54,521 bases of DNA, taken from assembly GCA_022448645.1 (NCBI GenBank), contig JAKVBZ010000029.1:1-54521 (forward strand). Direction: 5' to 3'. The notes beneath the pieces are model-generated. The model was given only the letters and a program-made list of their open reading frames with translations, was not told the DNA's origin and ran no database searches. The position numbers and the translations under genes are program-made. Within the stretch, counting starts at the first letter, position 1; each line of letters begins with the position of its first letter. The DNA is from Pirellulaceae bacterium (lineage in GTDB: Bacteria; Planctomycetota; Planctomycetia; Pirellulales; Pirellulaceae). This document shows, piece after piece, positions 33,484-42,408 of this stretch.

Positions 33484-35451
33484 CTAATCCACGTATACAA
33501 ATTCGTTCGTGTTAAAAATGGCCAAGCACAAATCCACCACAGCCTGAGCCAGCCGAGGGTCGGTGGATACGTCAGGTGCTGGAATAGGCTGTTTACCGTC
33601 GACCCATTCCGAACTCGCCAAGCGCTGTTGTGTCGCCAAAAATTCAAGCGACCACTGTAACTCGACTGCCTCCGGAATCCTTCCCAACATCACCACGAAT
33701 GCTCGACGAACAAGATCTTCTGGCAAAACTGCCGTCATCAGCAACCTACCTGCTGTACGCCGCGCCATTTGCAGTGAAAACTGCGAATTGAGCAACATCA
33801 ATGACTGGGGCGCCGTCGTCGTACGACTCCGGCGGGGACAACTCGAGTTCGCATCGGGCCGATCAAACGCGTCGAATATCGGGTAACGCAAATTGCGGCG
33901 TGCAAGAACGTACACACTGCGGCGTTGATGATCTGCCACGTTCGAACTCACCTCCCAATGACCTTCCAGCAGGGTAGATGTCAATTCATCCGACAGCGGA
34001 GGCCGCACACTCATACCGTACATACTGCGATTCATGATTCCAGCCGCCGCGAGCATCGCATCACGAATCAGCTCACCTTCCAAACGCCGACGTGGAAATC
34101 GAGACAGCCAGGTGTTGTCAATCTGTTGATCCCGCGATACTAACAGGCCGTTCCATGCGGCGTCGCGCTGGCCTGGATTCGACACGTCACCTGTCCGACC
34201 CGCCTGACGATACGTTGCTGAAGTCACGATTAAACGATGAACATGTTTGAGACTCCATCCTGAATCCATCAATTCTTTCGCCAACCAGTCCAATAACTCA
34301 GGGTGAGTGGGGTGGTCGCTGACGACTCCAAAGTCACTGGGTGTACGACAAAGGCCATTGCCAAAGTGAAAATACCACAAACGATTCACCATCACACGCG
34401 CGGTCAACGGGTGATCTGGATCCATGAACCAATCCGCTAAGGCTATCCGCTTAGACTGATCGTCGCTGCAGGTAATTCCCATTGGATTTGCAATACGCGG
34501 AAACGCCGGTTCGACGACCGTTCCCGGACGATTCCAGCTCCCATGAATCATCAGGTGGAAAGTCTCGTCACCGCTTGATTCGTTCAACATACAACTCGTC
34601 GAATGATTCTTTTTCACCTGGACGGCAGGCTGAAAAAAAGCTCTCAAACGATAAAAATCGCCCAGGCTGATCGGATCGTATTTATGGTCGTGACATTGAG
34701 CGCACCCTAGTTGCACACCCAACAACACCGAACCAACAGTACTGGCTACGTCATTCAGCACATGGTGGCGACGTTCGATCTGCGAGTTGACGTCCGGCAT
34801 GTCGGGACCGGCCAAGCAGAAGTACGTCGCGATGGCGTGACGCCCTCCGGGCAAAAGATCTCCTGCCAATTGTCGTTTGACAAATTGGTCATAACCCACA
34901 TCGGAGTTCAGCGATCGAATCACCCAATCACGATATTTCCAGGCGTTAGCACGCATATGATCGTTTTCGAATCCATCTGTCTCAGCATATCGTGCCAAGT
35001 CCAGCCAATGCTGTGCCCACCGTTCGCCGTATGTGCTGCTGTCCAACAGACGGTCAACCAAACGTTCGTAGGCATTCACAGCCTCATCATTTTGGAATTC
35101 CCGCAACTGAACCTCTGAGGGCGGCAAACCGTTCAGATCGAACGCCAGTCGTCGAAGTTGTGTCCCGCGACTCGCCTCCGGCATGGGGTGCAAACGTTGC
35201 CGCTCTAGACGCGCCAACACGAACTGATCGATTGGATTCCGAACCCACGAGACGTCTTCTACCTCAGGCAGGTCAACGTCGGAGATGGGGCGATAGGCCC
35301 AATGATCACGGTCACTTTCGCGAATCTCCTGTTCCACATAGGCTACAGACTCTTCCGACTCAGCGACCATCTCAGGTGCCAGAAATAGCAGTACCGTCAT
35401 CCCGGAAACGGCAAGCAAATAGTTTGACCACGATGATGATAGTACAGGCAC
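33484..35451 (-). CDS. DUF1549/DUF1553 secreted protein without N-terminal cytochrome domain
   Basis: 655 residues starting at GTG 35451, four bases after the DUF1501 stop. The signal peptide is hydrophobic (LLAVSGMTVLLFLAP). DUF1549 covers about 70-270 (WAQHWLDLARYAETDGFEND, CAQCHDHKYDP) and DUF1553 about 325-610 (ARVMVNRLWYFHFGNGL). It ends in IFNTNEFVYVD. Unlike the copies at 9081 and 42409, it has no cytochrome domain before DUF1549, so it is the short form. The gene order here is DUF1501 first, the reverse of the other two pairs. The function is unknown; it is probably periplasmic or at the cell surface. Confidence 0.92.
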   Translation of the reverse strand: MPVLSSSWSNYLLAVSGMTVLLFLAPEMVAESEESVAYVEQEIRESDRDHWAYRPISDVDLPEVEDVSWVRNPIDQFVLARLERQRLHPMPEASRGTQLRRLAFDLNGLPPSEVQLREFQNDEAVNAYERLVDRLLDSSTYGERWAQHWLDLARYAETDGFENDHMRANAWKYRDWVIRSLNSDVGYDQFVKRQLAGDLLPGGRHAIATYFCLAGPDMPDVNSQIERRHHVLNDVASTVGSVLLGVQLGCAQCHDHKYDPISLGDFYRLRAFFQPAVQVKKNHSTSCMLNESSGDETFHLMIHGSWNRPGTVVEPAFPRIANPMGITCSDDQSKRIALADWFMDPDHPLTARVMVNRLWYFHFGNGLCRTPSDFGVVSDHPTHPELLDWLAKELMDSGWSLKHVHRLIVTSATYRQAGRTGDVSNPGQRDAAWNGLLVSRDQQIDNTWLSRFPRRRLEGELIRDAMLAAAGIMNRSMYGMSVRPPLSDELTSTLLEGHWEVSSNVADHQRRSVYVLARRNLRYPIFDAFDRPDANSSCPRRSRTTTAPQSLMLLNSQFSLQMARRTAGRLLMTAVLPEDLVRRAFVVMLGRIPEAVELQWSLEFLATQQRLASSEWVDGKQPIPAPDVSTDPRLAQAVVDLCLAIFNTNEFVYVD

Positions 35452-35454
35452 GTC

Positions 35455-36879
35455 CTAACCCTCAATCACCTCTTGAACCACATGAGCTTCCTGGGGCCCG
35501 GTGAGCCGCTGCTGCAAGCCGTTTTGCTCGTACGTCAGTTGTTCGTGATTCATCCCAAGAAGATGCAACAATGTCGCATGGAAATCTCGCACGTGGACAG
35601 GTTTCTCGGCAGCCCGTAAACCAATCGCGTCGGTGGCACCAATCGCACGTCCACCTCTCAGCCCGGCACCGGCCAGCCACATCGAATAACCCCACGGATT
35701 ATGATCACGTCCTGTACCTTGTTCGCTCATCGGCATGCGACCAAACTCGCCTCCCCAAATGACCAGTGTGTCTTCCAAGAGACCGCGTTGCTTGAGGTCT
35801 TTGAGTAATCCGGCAATTGGCCAATCCGTACGCAAACAGTATTCGCCGTGATTTTGGGCCACATCCGAGTGAGCATCCCAGCCGCCGGTATCGCCAGAAT
35901 AGACCTGAACGAAGCGCACGCCGCGCTCAATCATTCTTCGCGCCAATAAACACCTAGTACCAAATTCCTGTGCGTGTGGCTGATCGAGCCCATACAATTT
36001 ATGAGTTGCGACGGTCTCACGACTGATATCGACGGCTTCAGGAGCTGCCGCCTGCATACGAAATGCCAAGCCGTATGCCGCCATCCGCGCCGCCAGTTCA
36101 TCGTCATTCTGTCGCTGTTGTAAATGTAATTGATTCAGCGAGTCAGCAAATTTCAGGATCGACCGTTGTTGCTCGACCTTGACGCCATCTTGTGGTTTCA
36201 GGTCCAGAATCGGTGTGGCACCAGGCCGCATCGTCACGCCCTGATAGGTCGCCGGCAAGTATCCGCTGCCCCATGCCGGAGGACCACCTTTCAAACCTCC
36301 GCCTGGATCCGGCAAGACCACGAAGGCCGGCATGTTCTGATTCACCGTTCCCAGACCGAACGCCACCCAACTTCCAAAACTCGGCTTACCCATCAAAATA
36401 CTGCCGGTGTTCATTTGATACACCGACTGAGGATGATTCACGCTGTCACCGTGCATACTACGGATCACACACAAATCGTCTGCCATGCCACTCGTGTGCG
36501 GCAGGAAATCACTAATCGGCAGACCACTTTCTCCACGAGGGCGAAACGGTTTGATCGGAGCCAAAAGCGGGTTATTGGCCACGTTACGCCGAGTGATCAC
36601 CTCGCCGAAACTCTCCGGCACCGGCTGCCCCGCATACTTGGAAAGGTCCGGTTTGGGGTCAAAAAGGTCGACATGGCTCGGACCACCGTGCATGAACAAC
36701 CAAATCACGCGTTTAGCGCGCGGTTCCACATGAGGAGCCTTCCTCCGTAACGAGTCATTCCGTTTTCCATCTGGGGATGCGTGAATCTCTTGCGCAAACA
36801 GGTGGGACAAGGCAATGAAACCGCAGCCTCCACCGGCCTGCGCCAAAAAAGATCGCCGGTGAAATCCTCTGGTTTCCAT
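35455..36879 (-). CDS. DUF1501 family secreted protein
   Basis: 474 residues from ATG 36879 (an earlier in-frame start at 36900 lacks support). The Tat signal is RGFHRRSFLAQAGGGCG. LFMHGGPSHVDLFDPKPDLS, DTLVIWGGEFGRMPM and GRDHNPWGYSMW are the usual DUF1501 marks. The fold is sulfatase-like but no formylglycine site is seen. Its stop lies three bases before the GTG of the DUF1549/1553 partner, so both are translated together. It heads a three-gene run ending with the lipoprotein at 32056. Confidence 0.92.
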   Translation of the reverse strand: METRGFHRRSFLAQAGGGCGFIALSHLFAQEIHASPDGKRNDSLRRKAPHVEPRAKRVIWLFMHGGPSHVDLFDPKPDLSKYAGQPVPESFGEVITRRNVANNPLLAPIKPFRPRGESGLPISDFLPHTSGMADDLCVIRSMHGDSVNHPQSVYQMNTGSILMGKPSFGSWVAFGLGTVNQNMPAFVVLPDPGGGLKGGPPAWGSGYLPATYQGVTMRPGATPILDLKPQDGVKVEQQRSILKFADSLNQLHLQQRQNDDELAARMAAYGLAFRMQAAAPEAVDISRETVATHKLYGLDQPHAQEFGTRCLLARRMIERGVRFVQVYSGDTGGWDAHSDVAQNHGEYCLRTDWPIAGLLKDLKQRGLLEDTLVIWGGEFGRMPMSEQGTGRDHNPWGYSMWLAGAGLRGGRAIGATDAIGLRAAEKPVHVRDFHATLLHLLGMNHEQLTYEQNGLQQRLTGPQEAHVVQEVIEG

Positions 36880-37266
36880 CTGCGCTCCTAGCCATAGCAT
36901 GCCGACACAGTCACCATTATACGTCTAATCGGATCACCGTATCCATAACACACGAGACGCAATTTCAAAAGCGTCACCCGGAAAGTGTCCGAGTCCGGTT
37001 TTGTCAGGGAAACGAGGGATGCCTCTGTGCCGTCCCATTTGTATTGACAACCACGCTGGGCGTCAGTCGTGAGACACAACGAGGAACATCCCTCGCTGGC
37101 ACACCCCTTTCAAGGAAAGGGAAAGCCTTTGCACCCTCTCCAAACCGTTTCCCTTTCAATCCTCCCGAAAGAAGGGTCCAGAATCGAGTGAGACTCGCTT
37201 TGGGCCAGCACCCACGGACCGCAGCACTTTCAAATTGTTTCCCAAAAGAGTGCAGCCGCCGTCACA
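36880..37266. other. Intergenic region with a small hairpin
   Basis: 387 bp between the Gfo/Idh/MocA gene end and the DUF1501 start on minus. CCCTTTC (37105-37111) and GAAAGGG (37115-37121) form a 7-bp stem with a 3-nt loop, without a T-run on either strand. The promoter of the DUF1501 operon should lie here. No gene was seen. Confidence 0.5.
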
Positions 37267-38556
37267 TCACACTTTCGGTTCAAAGGCTTGGTCATACTCG
37301 CGGCTCCATAGATCCATGGCCTGCTGGTCATTCAAGATGTGGCCGTTTTCCGAGGCGCAGTTCAGAGCGCGACCGGTGCGGTGCGCGATATTGCCTAGAT
37401 GGCACAGCAGTGCACTCTTGTGACCGTCTAACACCTTCGCGCTGAGTTCCAGAGGTTTGTTTTCACGAATAGCTTGTAAAAAATTCGTGATGTGCTCGGT
37501 CAAACCGTGACTCACGCCATCAACTTCCTCAATCTTCTTATCACTACGGTCAAACGTGGTATGTGATCCGTTTCCCGAAAGCTCGAGGGATCCTTGATCA
37601 CCATAGAACGTGACAAATCCGCTTCCGTGTTTATTGCAACTCATTCCCTGCCAGGTGATAGATCGCCGCCCTTCGAACTCGTAGCACACGGTGTGTGTGT
37701 CGGGAGTTTCTTGATCGTCTTCGAAATGGTAACGGCCACCACTGGACGTCACTCGAATGGGAAAATCGACATTCATCCCCCAACGGGCAAGATCCAACGA
37801 ATGAACACCATTATTCCCCAATTCTCCGTTCCCCCAATGCCACCGCCAATGCCATTTGTAATGGACAACATTGTCTCGATAGGGCCTACGCGGTGCTGGA
37901 CCTTGCCACAGATCGTAATCGATATGAGGGGGTACGTTAACGAGTTTGCCGAGTCCAATGGAGCCCCGCGTGCTGTCATACCAACAGCGAACTAGATAGA
38001 CTCGACCGATCACCCCTTCGTGTAACTTGGCGATGGCCTGCCGAATCCCCTCAGAGCTGCGGCGTTGGGTTCCCACTTGGACCGCGCGGTTGTATTTCCG
38101 TGCTGCCTGGACCATGAGCTCGCCCTCATACGGGTTGTGGCTGCACGGCTTTTCTACATACACGTGCTTGTCGGCCGAACAGCCAAAAATGGTCGCGGGC
38201 GCGTGCCAATGGTTAGGAGCAGCACAAACCAGCGCATCGACCTGCTTGTCATCCAAGATGCGGCGGAAATCGGTGATCGCTTGAGGTTTTTTTCCATCGG
38301 CACTAGAGATATCCTCTGCGCAGACTTCGGCCCGCAATGAATCGACATCGCATACGTACCTAATTTCAACGTTAGGCTGTTCCGCAAACAGGGAGGCCAG
38401 CCTGCGACCTCGTCTGAGTCCCATGATTCCGACAATGATTTTTTCATTGGGCGATTCGGATCCGTTTGCTCGCGCAGCAGAGAGTCCCAATCCAACGGCA
38501 GCGCTCCCCGCAGCAGAATTACCAAGAAACTTTCGTCTATCAATAGATTCCAACAT
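37267..38556 (-). CDS. Tat-exported Gfo/Idh/MocA family oxidoreductase
   Basis: 429 residues from ATG 38556, with GAGGT upstream as ribosome binding site. The Tat signal is IDRRKFLGNSAAGSAAVGLG. The Rossmann fold follows (IIVGIMGLRRGRRLASLF) with VYVEKPCSHNP holding the catalytic Lys, and WYDSTRGSIG is typical of the exported planctomycete subgroup. It is probably exported folded with its cofactor and acts on sugars in the periplasm. It lies 39 bp downstream of the BNR sialidase-like gene, so the two probably form an operon. Confidence 0.92.
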   Translation of the reverse strand: MLESIDRRKFLGNSAAGSAAVGLGLSAARANGSESPNEKIIVGIMGLRRGRRLASLFAEQPNVEIRYVCDVDSLRAEVCAEDISSADGKKPQAITDFRRILDDKQVDALVCAAPNHWHAPATIFGCSADKHVYVEKPCSHNPYEGELMVQAARKYNRAVQVGTQRRSSEGIRQAIAKLHEGVIGRVYLVRCWYDSTRGSIGLGKLVNVPPHIDYDLWQGPAPRRPYRDNVVHYKWHWRWHWGNGELGNNGVHSLDLARWGMNVDFPIRVTSSGGRYHFEDDQETPDTHTVCYEFEGRRSITWQGMSCNKHGSGFVTFYGDQGSLELSGNGSHTTFDRSDKKIEEVDGVSHGLTEHITNFLQAIRENKPLELSAKVLDGHKSALLCHLGNIAHRTGRALNCASENGHILNDQQAMDLWSREYDQAFEPKV

Positions 38557-38595
38557 CACATGACCTCATACGTGTCTACATACTTTTTAATTTCT

Positions 38596-39831
38596 TCACG
38601 GTAGTCGCCAACGAACCACTTCCACTTGGTGTTTTGTGTCCTCGCTCCGATAAGAATAGGCAGTCACCAAACTTCCATCGTCGAGCTGTACGGTAGGTCC
38701 GAAACCTCCACCACTATGCATACCTTCCTGTTGTGGAGTCTTCGTGTCAAGCATGATGATGTCGTTCTCAAAGTCAAACCGAAACCCGTCATCCGACTCA
38801 ACACCCAACACGGCCCTCACACCAAGTGGCACTTGATGAGATGCCACAGCTGCCCGCACAGTATACGTCAATAGTAGTCGTCCATCCTGGAGCCGCAAAA
38901 TGGATGGATACATCTCACCTTCCACACTCCCCAGCTCTTTTTCGCGTGTCCAGTGTGCGCCACCGTCTGTGGATCGAAATACGATAAGCCGCTCGTGTTG
39001 GTCAGTGGTTGCCTTTGAAACATCGCCACTGGACATAGGAAAGGTCTTTTGGTCCACACGCCACAGACCGATCAAGTCCCCTGATGGCGTCTGCCACAAG
39101 AATGTCTCTGCCCAAAACGGCCACCAAAGCTTGGAGGGATCAACGCCTTCAAATGCGCAAGACTGAGCGGCCCAGGATTCACCTCCATCTTGCGACTTCC
39201 AAAGAACATCGGGACCTCCCTTGGCCGATACTCCTACCAAAATAGTCCCGTCATGAAGCTGCAACGCATTGCGACTGGTATGAATCCAAGCTTTCTCTCT
39301 GGCACCTGGAATATCTTGCCAGCGAATGCGATTCGGCTGCCAGCTTTTGCCTGCGTCGATTGAGCGATAAAGGAAGCTTTGTACGTAACCTTCGTCGTTA
39401 CCCCGAGCCCTTTTTAAAAGATGAGTTGTGACCAACAGCGAGCCATCAGCCACCAACGAAAAATACGGCTCTCGGCCGTACAGGTCAAGCCGTTCCCGTT
39501 CTGACCAAGTTTCCCCACCGTCGTGAGATCGATGCAGGAACACATATTCCTGGGGAACACCACCATTTTGTGATGAATGAAACGCCGTCAGAATCAATTG
39601 CCCATCCGACAACTTTGCAATACACGGCTTGTAATCCTCACGAATTCCGACAGGCACCCGTTGCGCTGCCAGATGAGTGACGGCGAGTGTGCGGGAGTTT
39701 TTGACTTCGATCGAGTCCGCTTGGGCTTGTTCATTCAACAAGAACAGCCAGCTTAGAAAAATGAACATTACCTTATAAGAATCGAATCCTCGAAGACATG
39801 TTTCCATCATGGCAACACTCGATAAACTCAT
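38596..39831 (-). CDS. Secreted sialidase-like (BNR/Asp-box) protein
   Basis: 411 residues with ATG 39831; ATGs 21 and 24 bases further in are possible starts. The signal peptide (VMFIFLSWLFLL) ends near AQA. At least four Asp boxes are visible: SHDGGETW, SIDAGKSW, SQDGGESW and STDGGAHW, giving a six-bladed propeller as in GH33-type sialidases. An Arg triad cannot be confirmed by eye. Such proteins in planctomycetes may act on sialic acid or other acidic sugars. Divergent from the amidase gene across about 570 bp; leads the Gfo/Idh/MocA gene. Confidence 0.85.
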   Translation of the reverse strand: MSLSSVAMMETCLRGFDSYKVMFIFLSWLFLLNEQAQADSIEVKNSRTLAVTHLAAQRVPVGIREDYKPCIAKLSDGQLILTAFHSSQNGGVPQEYVFLHRSHDGGETWSERERLDLYGREPYFSLVADGSLLVTTHLLKRARGNDEGYVQSFLYRSIDAGKSWQPNRIRWQDIPGAREKAWIHTSRNALQLHDGTILVGVSAKGGPDVLWKSQDGGESWAAQSCAFEGVDPSKLWWPFWAETFLWQTPSGDLIGLWRVDQKTFPMSSGDVSKATTDQHERLIVFRSTDGGAHWTREKELGSVEGEMYPSILRLQDGRLLLTYTVRAAVASHQVPLGVRAVLGVESDDGFRFDFENDIIMLDTKTPQQEGMHSGGGFGPTVQLDDGSLVTAYSYRSEDTKHQVEVVRWRLP

Positions 39832-40059
39832 AGAGATTCGTGAACGTGAGATTGACTATAAGCCCACCCCATCCAGCTGTCAAACCACACTGGACGATAG
39901 AAATTGGCTTACATACTTCGCAGTCAGATCATGTCAACTATCGACACCACAGCAGAAGCTAAGGTCAACATTAGTATTTTGCTCACGAACACATCGCGTC
40001 ATGAAAGGAAGCAACTTCAAAGCAGATTCTTCAGGCCACAACTCACCAAAAACAACCGC

Positions 40060-40352
40060 TTAGCACGACCTCAAAACCGACCGCGTATCAGCCAATCGAG
40101 CCACGGTCGAAATGATCCACCAAAGACTTTTCCAAGTGTCTACCAAACGCTTGACTAGGGGCAGCCGCTCCCTGAGGATAACATACTCCGCAAATGCATC
40201 GTTAACATTAAAATCCTGAGACACACAAAGATCACCAATACCTCGGCGATGTGATCGAACCAATCGTCCGCTGGAAGTCTGGCGGCGATGCCGACCCATT
40301 CAAAACCCGGCCTCGCAACCGAAGACTTGTCCTGCACGATGCGGACCTGCAT
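40060..40352 (-). pseudogene. Frameshifted remnant of an unrecognised gene
   Basis: From ATG 40352 one frame reads QVRIVQDKSSVARPGFEW and ARLPADDWFDHIAEVL, which look like real protein. Near 40235 coding-like sequence switches frame and goes on as GDLCVSQDFNVNDAFAEYV and LRERLPLVKRLVDTWKSLWW to the stop at 40060. A single-base indel would join them into about 97 residues. I do not recognise the family. The evidence is only the amino-acid character on both sides of the shift. Confidence 0.35.
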
Positions 40353-40402
40353 TGGCTTCGTTTTATCTAACAGATCGGTCACCGTTGACGAAAGACGATT
40401 CC

Positions 40403-42055
40403 ATGCTCGACAGGCGACAACTCTTGACTACGTTAGCTAGTGCCGGAATTGGAACGACCGTATTTCAACGAGCCTTGGCAGCTCAAGTCGTCACCCATGG
40501 CAACGTCACGGTAGAAATGATTCAGAATGCCGAATGGATTGCTGGCTTAGAACTGACAGAAGAAGAACGTGAACAAACAGCTCACGGAGTGCGCCGGTCT
40601 CTAGCCAAGACCGCCGTGTTGCAAGCTGTGGAAATTGACTACTTTACTCCCCCCGCATTTATCTTCCGTCCTGAGATGGGAGCGCATCCTGCTGAGTCCG
40701 CCGACCGTGGCGAAGTGCAAATGATCGAATCGGCGTCACTGGAGAAGCCCAACACACCAGAAGATCTTGCTTTCCTTCCCGTTACCAAGTTGGCTACTTT
40801 GATTCGCGAACGCAAAGTTTCGTCGACAGAACTTACCACGTTATATCTTGATCGATTGCATCAACATCAACCGAAGTTGAATTGTGTAATTTCGTTCCTG
40901 GACGACCTCGCGCTGAAACAAGCCGCCAACGCGGACCGCGAAATCTCAGCAGGGCGTTATCGGGGACCACTACATGGAATACCATGGGGTGCCAAGGATT
41001 TGATCGCGTACCCCGGATACAACACGACTTGGGGTGCTCCTCAATTCAAAGACCAGAAGCTGGACATGAAAGCGACCGTCGCACAGCGATTGGACGATGC
41101 GGGAGCTGTGCTCATCGCGAAGTTGTCACTGGGTGCCGTCGCCATGGGCGACGACTGGTTTGGCGGAAAGACGCGCAATCCATGGAACACAGAGGAAGGA
41201 TCGAGCGGTTCTTCGGCCGGTTCCGCCTCCGCGACAGCAGCAGGTTGCGTCGGCTTCTCCATCGGTAGCGAAACGACTGGCAGCATCACATCTCCGTGCC
41301 GTCGCTGTGGCGTCACCGGCTTACGGCCCACCTTCGGACGAGTGAGCCGTTTCGGTTGCATGCCATTGGCCTGGAGTCTGGACAAACTGGGACCGATCGC
41401 TCGATCGGTGGAAGATTGCGCTTTGATCTTAGACTTCATTCGGGGGCGAGACGGATTGGATCCCACGGTGGTAGATCGACCATTTTCGTGGCCCTTCGAG
41501 GAGAACCTGCAGACACTACGAGTTGGCTATGTCGAAACGGGCCTACCAACGGAAGAACGCACAGAGATTCGTACTTTACGTGAACTTGGTGTGCAACTCA
41601 TTCCCATAGAATTACCAACGAAGAATCTCCCAGTGTCGGCACTGACATTAATACTGGACGTCGAATCCGCAGATATTTTTGAACCCTTGATAAAACGTGG
41701 CGATACCGAAGGCCTGAACGCCTGGCCCGCCACCTGGCATCAAGCTCACTTCATATCTGCCACTCAGTACCTGCGTGCCAACCGTGTACGAACGCTGGTG
41801 ATGCAAACAATGGAAAAGGCAATGCAAGACGTTGATGCGTATGTGGGTGGCGATGATATCGTGCTGGCCAACTACACGGGACATCCCACGATCTCCATTC
41901 CAGGAAGCTTCATCGAACGAAACGGAGCCAATGTCCCCACGGCAGTAACATTTACGGGACAACTGTTCGGCGAAACAACACTCCTGGCCTTGGCTCATGC
42001 GTTCCAGCAAACCACCGACCATCACCTACAGCGACCACCGTTGTCGAACGCGTAA
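40403..42055 (+). CDS. Amidase (amidase-signature family), exported
   Basis: 550 residues from ATG 40403; an in-frame start at 40352 would add a non-signal-like stretch. The N-terminus LDRRQLLTTLASAGIGTTVF is Tat-like. The amidase-signature triad is present: Lys198 (GIPWGAKDLI), cis-Ser270 (SSGSSAGSA) and nucleophile Ser294 (SETTGSITSP), with family spacing. Residues 30-130 form an extra N-terminal segment before the catalytic domain. It hydrolyses an amide bond; the substrate is not known. Export makes a cell-wall or extracellular amide more likely than Glu-tRNA. A short hairpin overlaps the stop codon. Confidence 0.9.
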   Translation: MLDRRQLLTTLASAGIGTTVFQRALAAQVVTHGNVTVEMIQNAEWIAGLELTEEEREQTAHGVRRSLAKTAVLQAVEIDYFTPPAFIFRPEMGAHPAESADRGEVQMIESASLEKPNTPEDLAFLPVTKLATLIRERKVSSTELTTLYLDRLHQHQPKLNCVISFLDDLALKQAANADREISAGRYRGPLHGIPWGAKDLIAYPGYNTTWGAPQFKDQKLDMKATVAQRLDDAGAVLIAKLSLGAVAMGDDWFGGKTRNPWNTEEGSSGSSAGSASATAAGCVGFSIGSETTGSITSPCRRCGVTGLRPTFGRVSRFGCMPLAWSLDKLGPIARSVEDCALILDFIRGRDGLDPTVVDRPFSWPFEENLQTLRVGYVETGLPTEERTEIRTLRELGVQLIPIELPTKNLPVSALTLILDVESADIFEPLIKRGDTEGLNAWPATWHQAHFISATQYLRANRVRTLVMQTMEKAMQDVDAYVGGDDIVLANYTGHPTISIPGSFIERNGANVPTAVTFTGQLFGETTLLALAHAFQQTTDHHLQRPPLSNA

Positions 42056-42076
42056 AACGTCGCATTCAACGTTTTA
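42053..42076 (+). terminator. Hairpin at the end of the amidase gene
   Basis: TAAAACGT (42053-42060, starting with the stop codon) and ACGTTTTA (42069-42076) pair perfectly around an 8-nt loop. It is AT-rich and has no following T-run, so termination is only possible. Confidence 0.35.
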
Positions 42077-42408
42077 GGCAACTCAATCAGCAACATGAAG
42101 AAAATCCAAGAAAGGTCTAAAACAAGGCTCAACATCGAACAAAGATTCCCCCACGGGAAATGCACGAATGAGTTTATCACCAACCACAGAATGTCCGAGG
42201 TTCGACAATTCCCTTTGGCATTCGATACTTTGCTTGAGTGCGTAGTGAAAACATGGCAGAGCCTTTTCGGGTCGCACCAGCCGAGTTATTGGCTTACGGA
42301 CTGCCAACAAAAATCTTGGTAGTGGTCCAACAAGCCAATCAGTTCTGGAGTCAGGGCTCTACTCATGCTATTCTAGAGAAGGTAAGACTTTACTTTTGAA
42401 CAAATTCC
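42077..42408. other. Intergenic region, no convincing gene
   Basis: Frames of about 75 codons exist on both strands (42095-42322 plus, 42083-42310 minus), overlapping each other; neither has a recognisable domain or good ribosome binding site. The promoter of the DUF1549/1553 gene should lie here. Confidence 0.45.

Noticed and set aside
37105..37121. Terminator of the Gfo/Idh/MocA gene
   Set aside because: The 7-bp stem lacks a T-run and is over 140 bp from the stop codon.
42083..42322. Opposing frames of about 75 codons
   Set aside because: They overlap on opposite strands and neither shows protein-family features.
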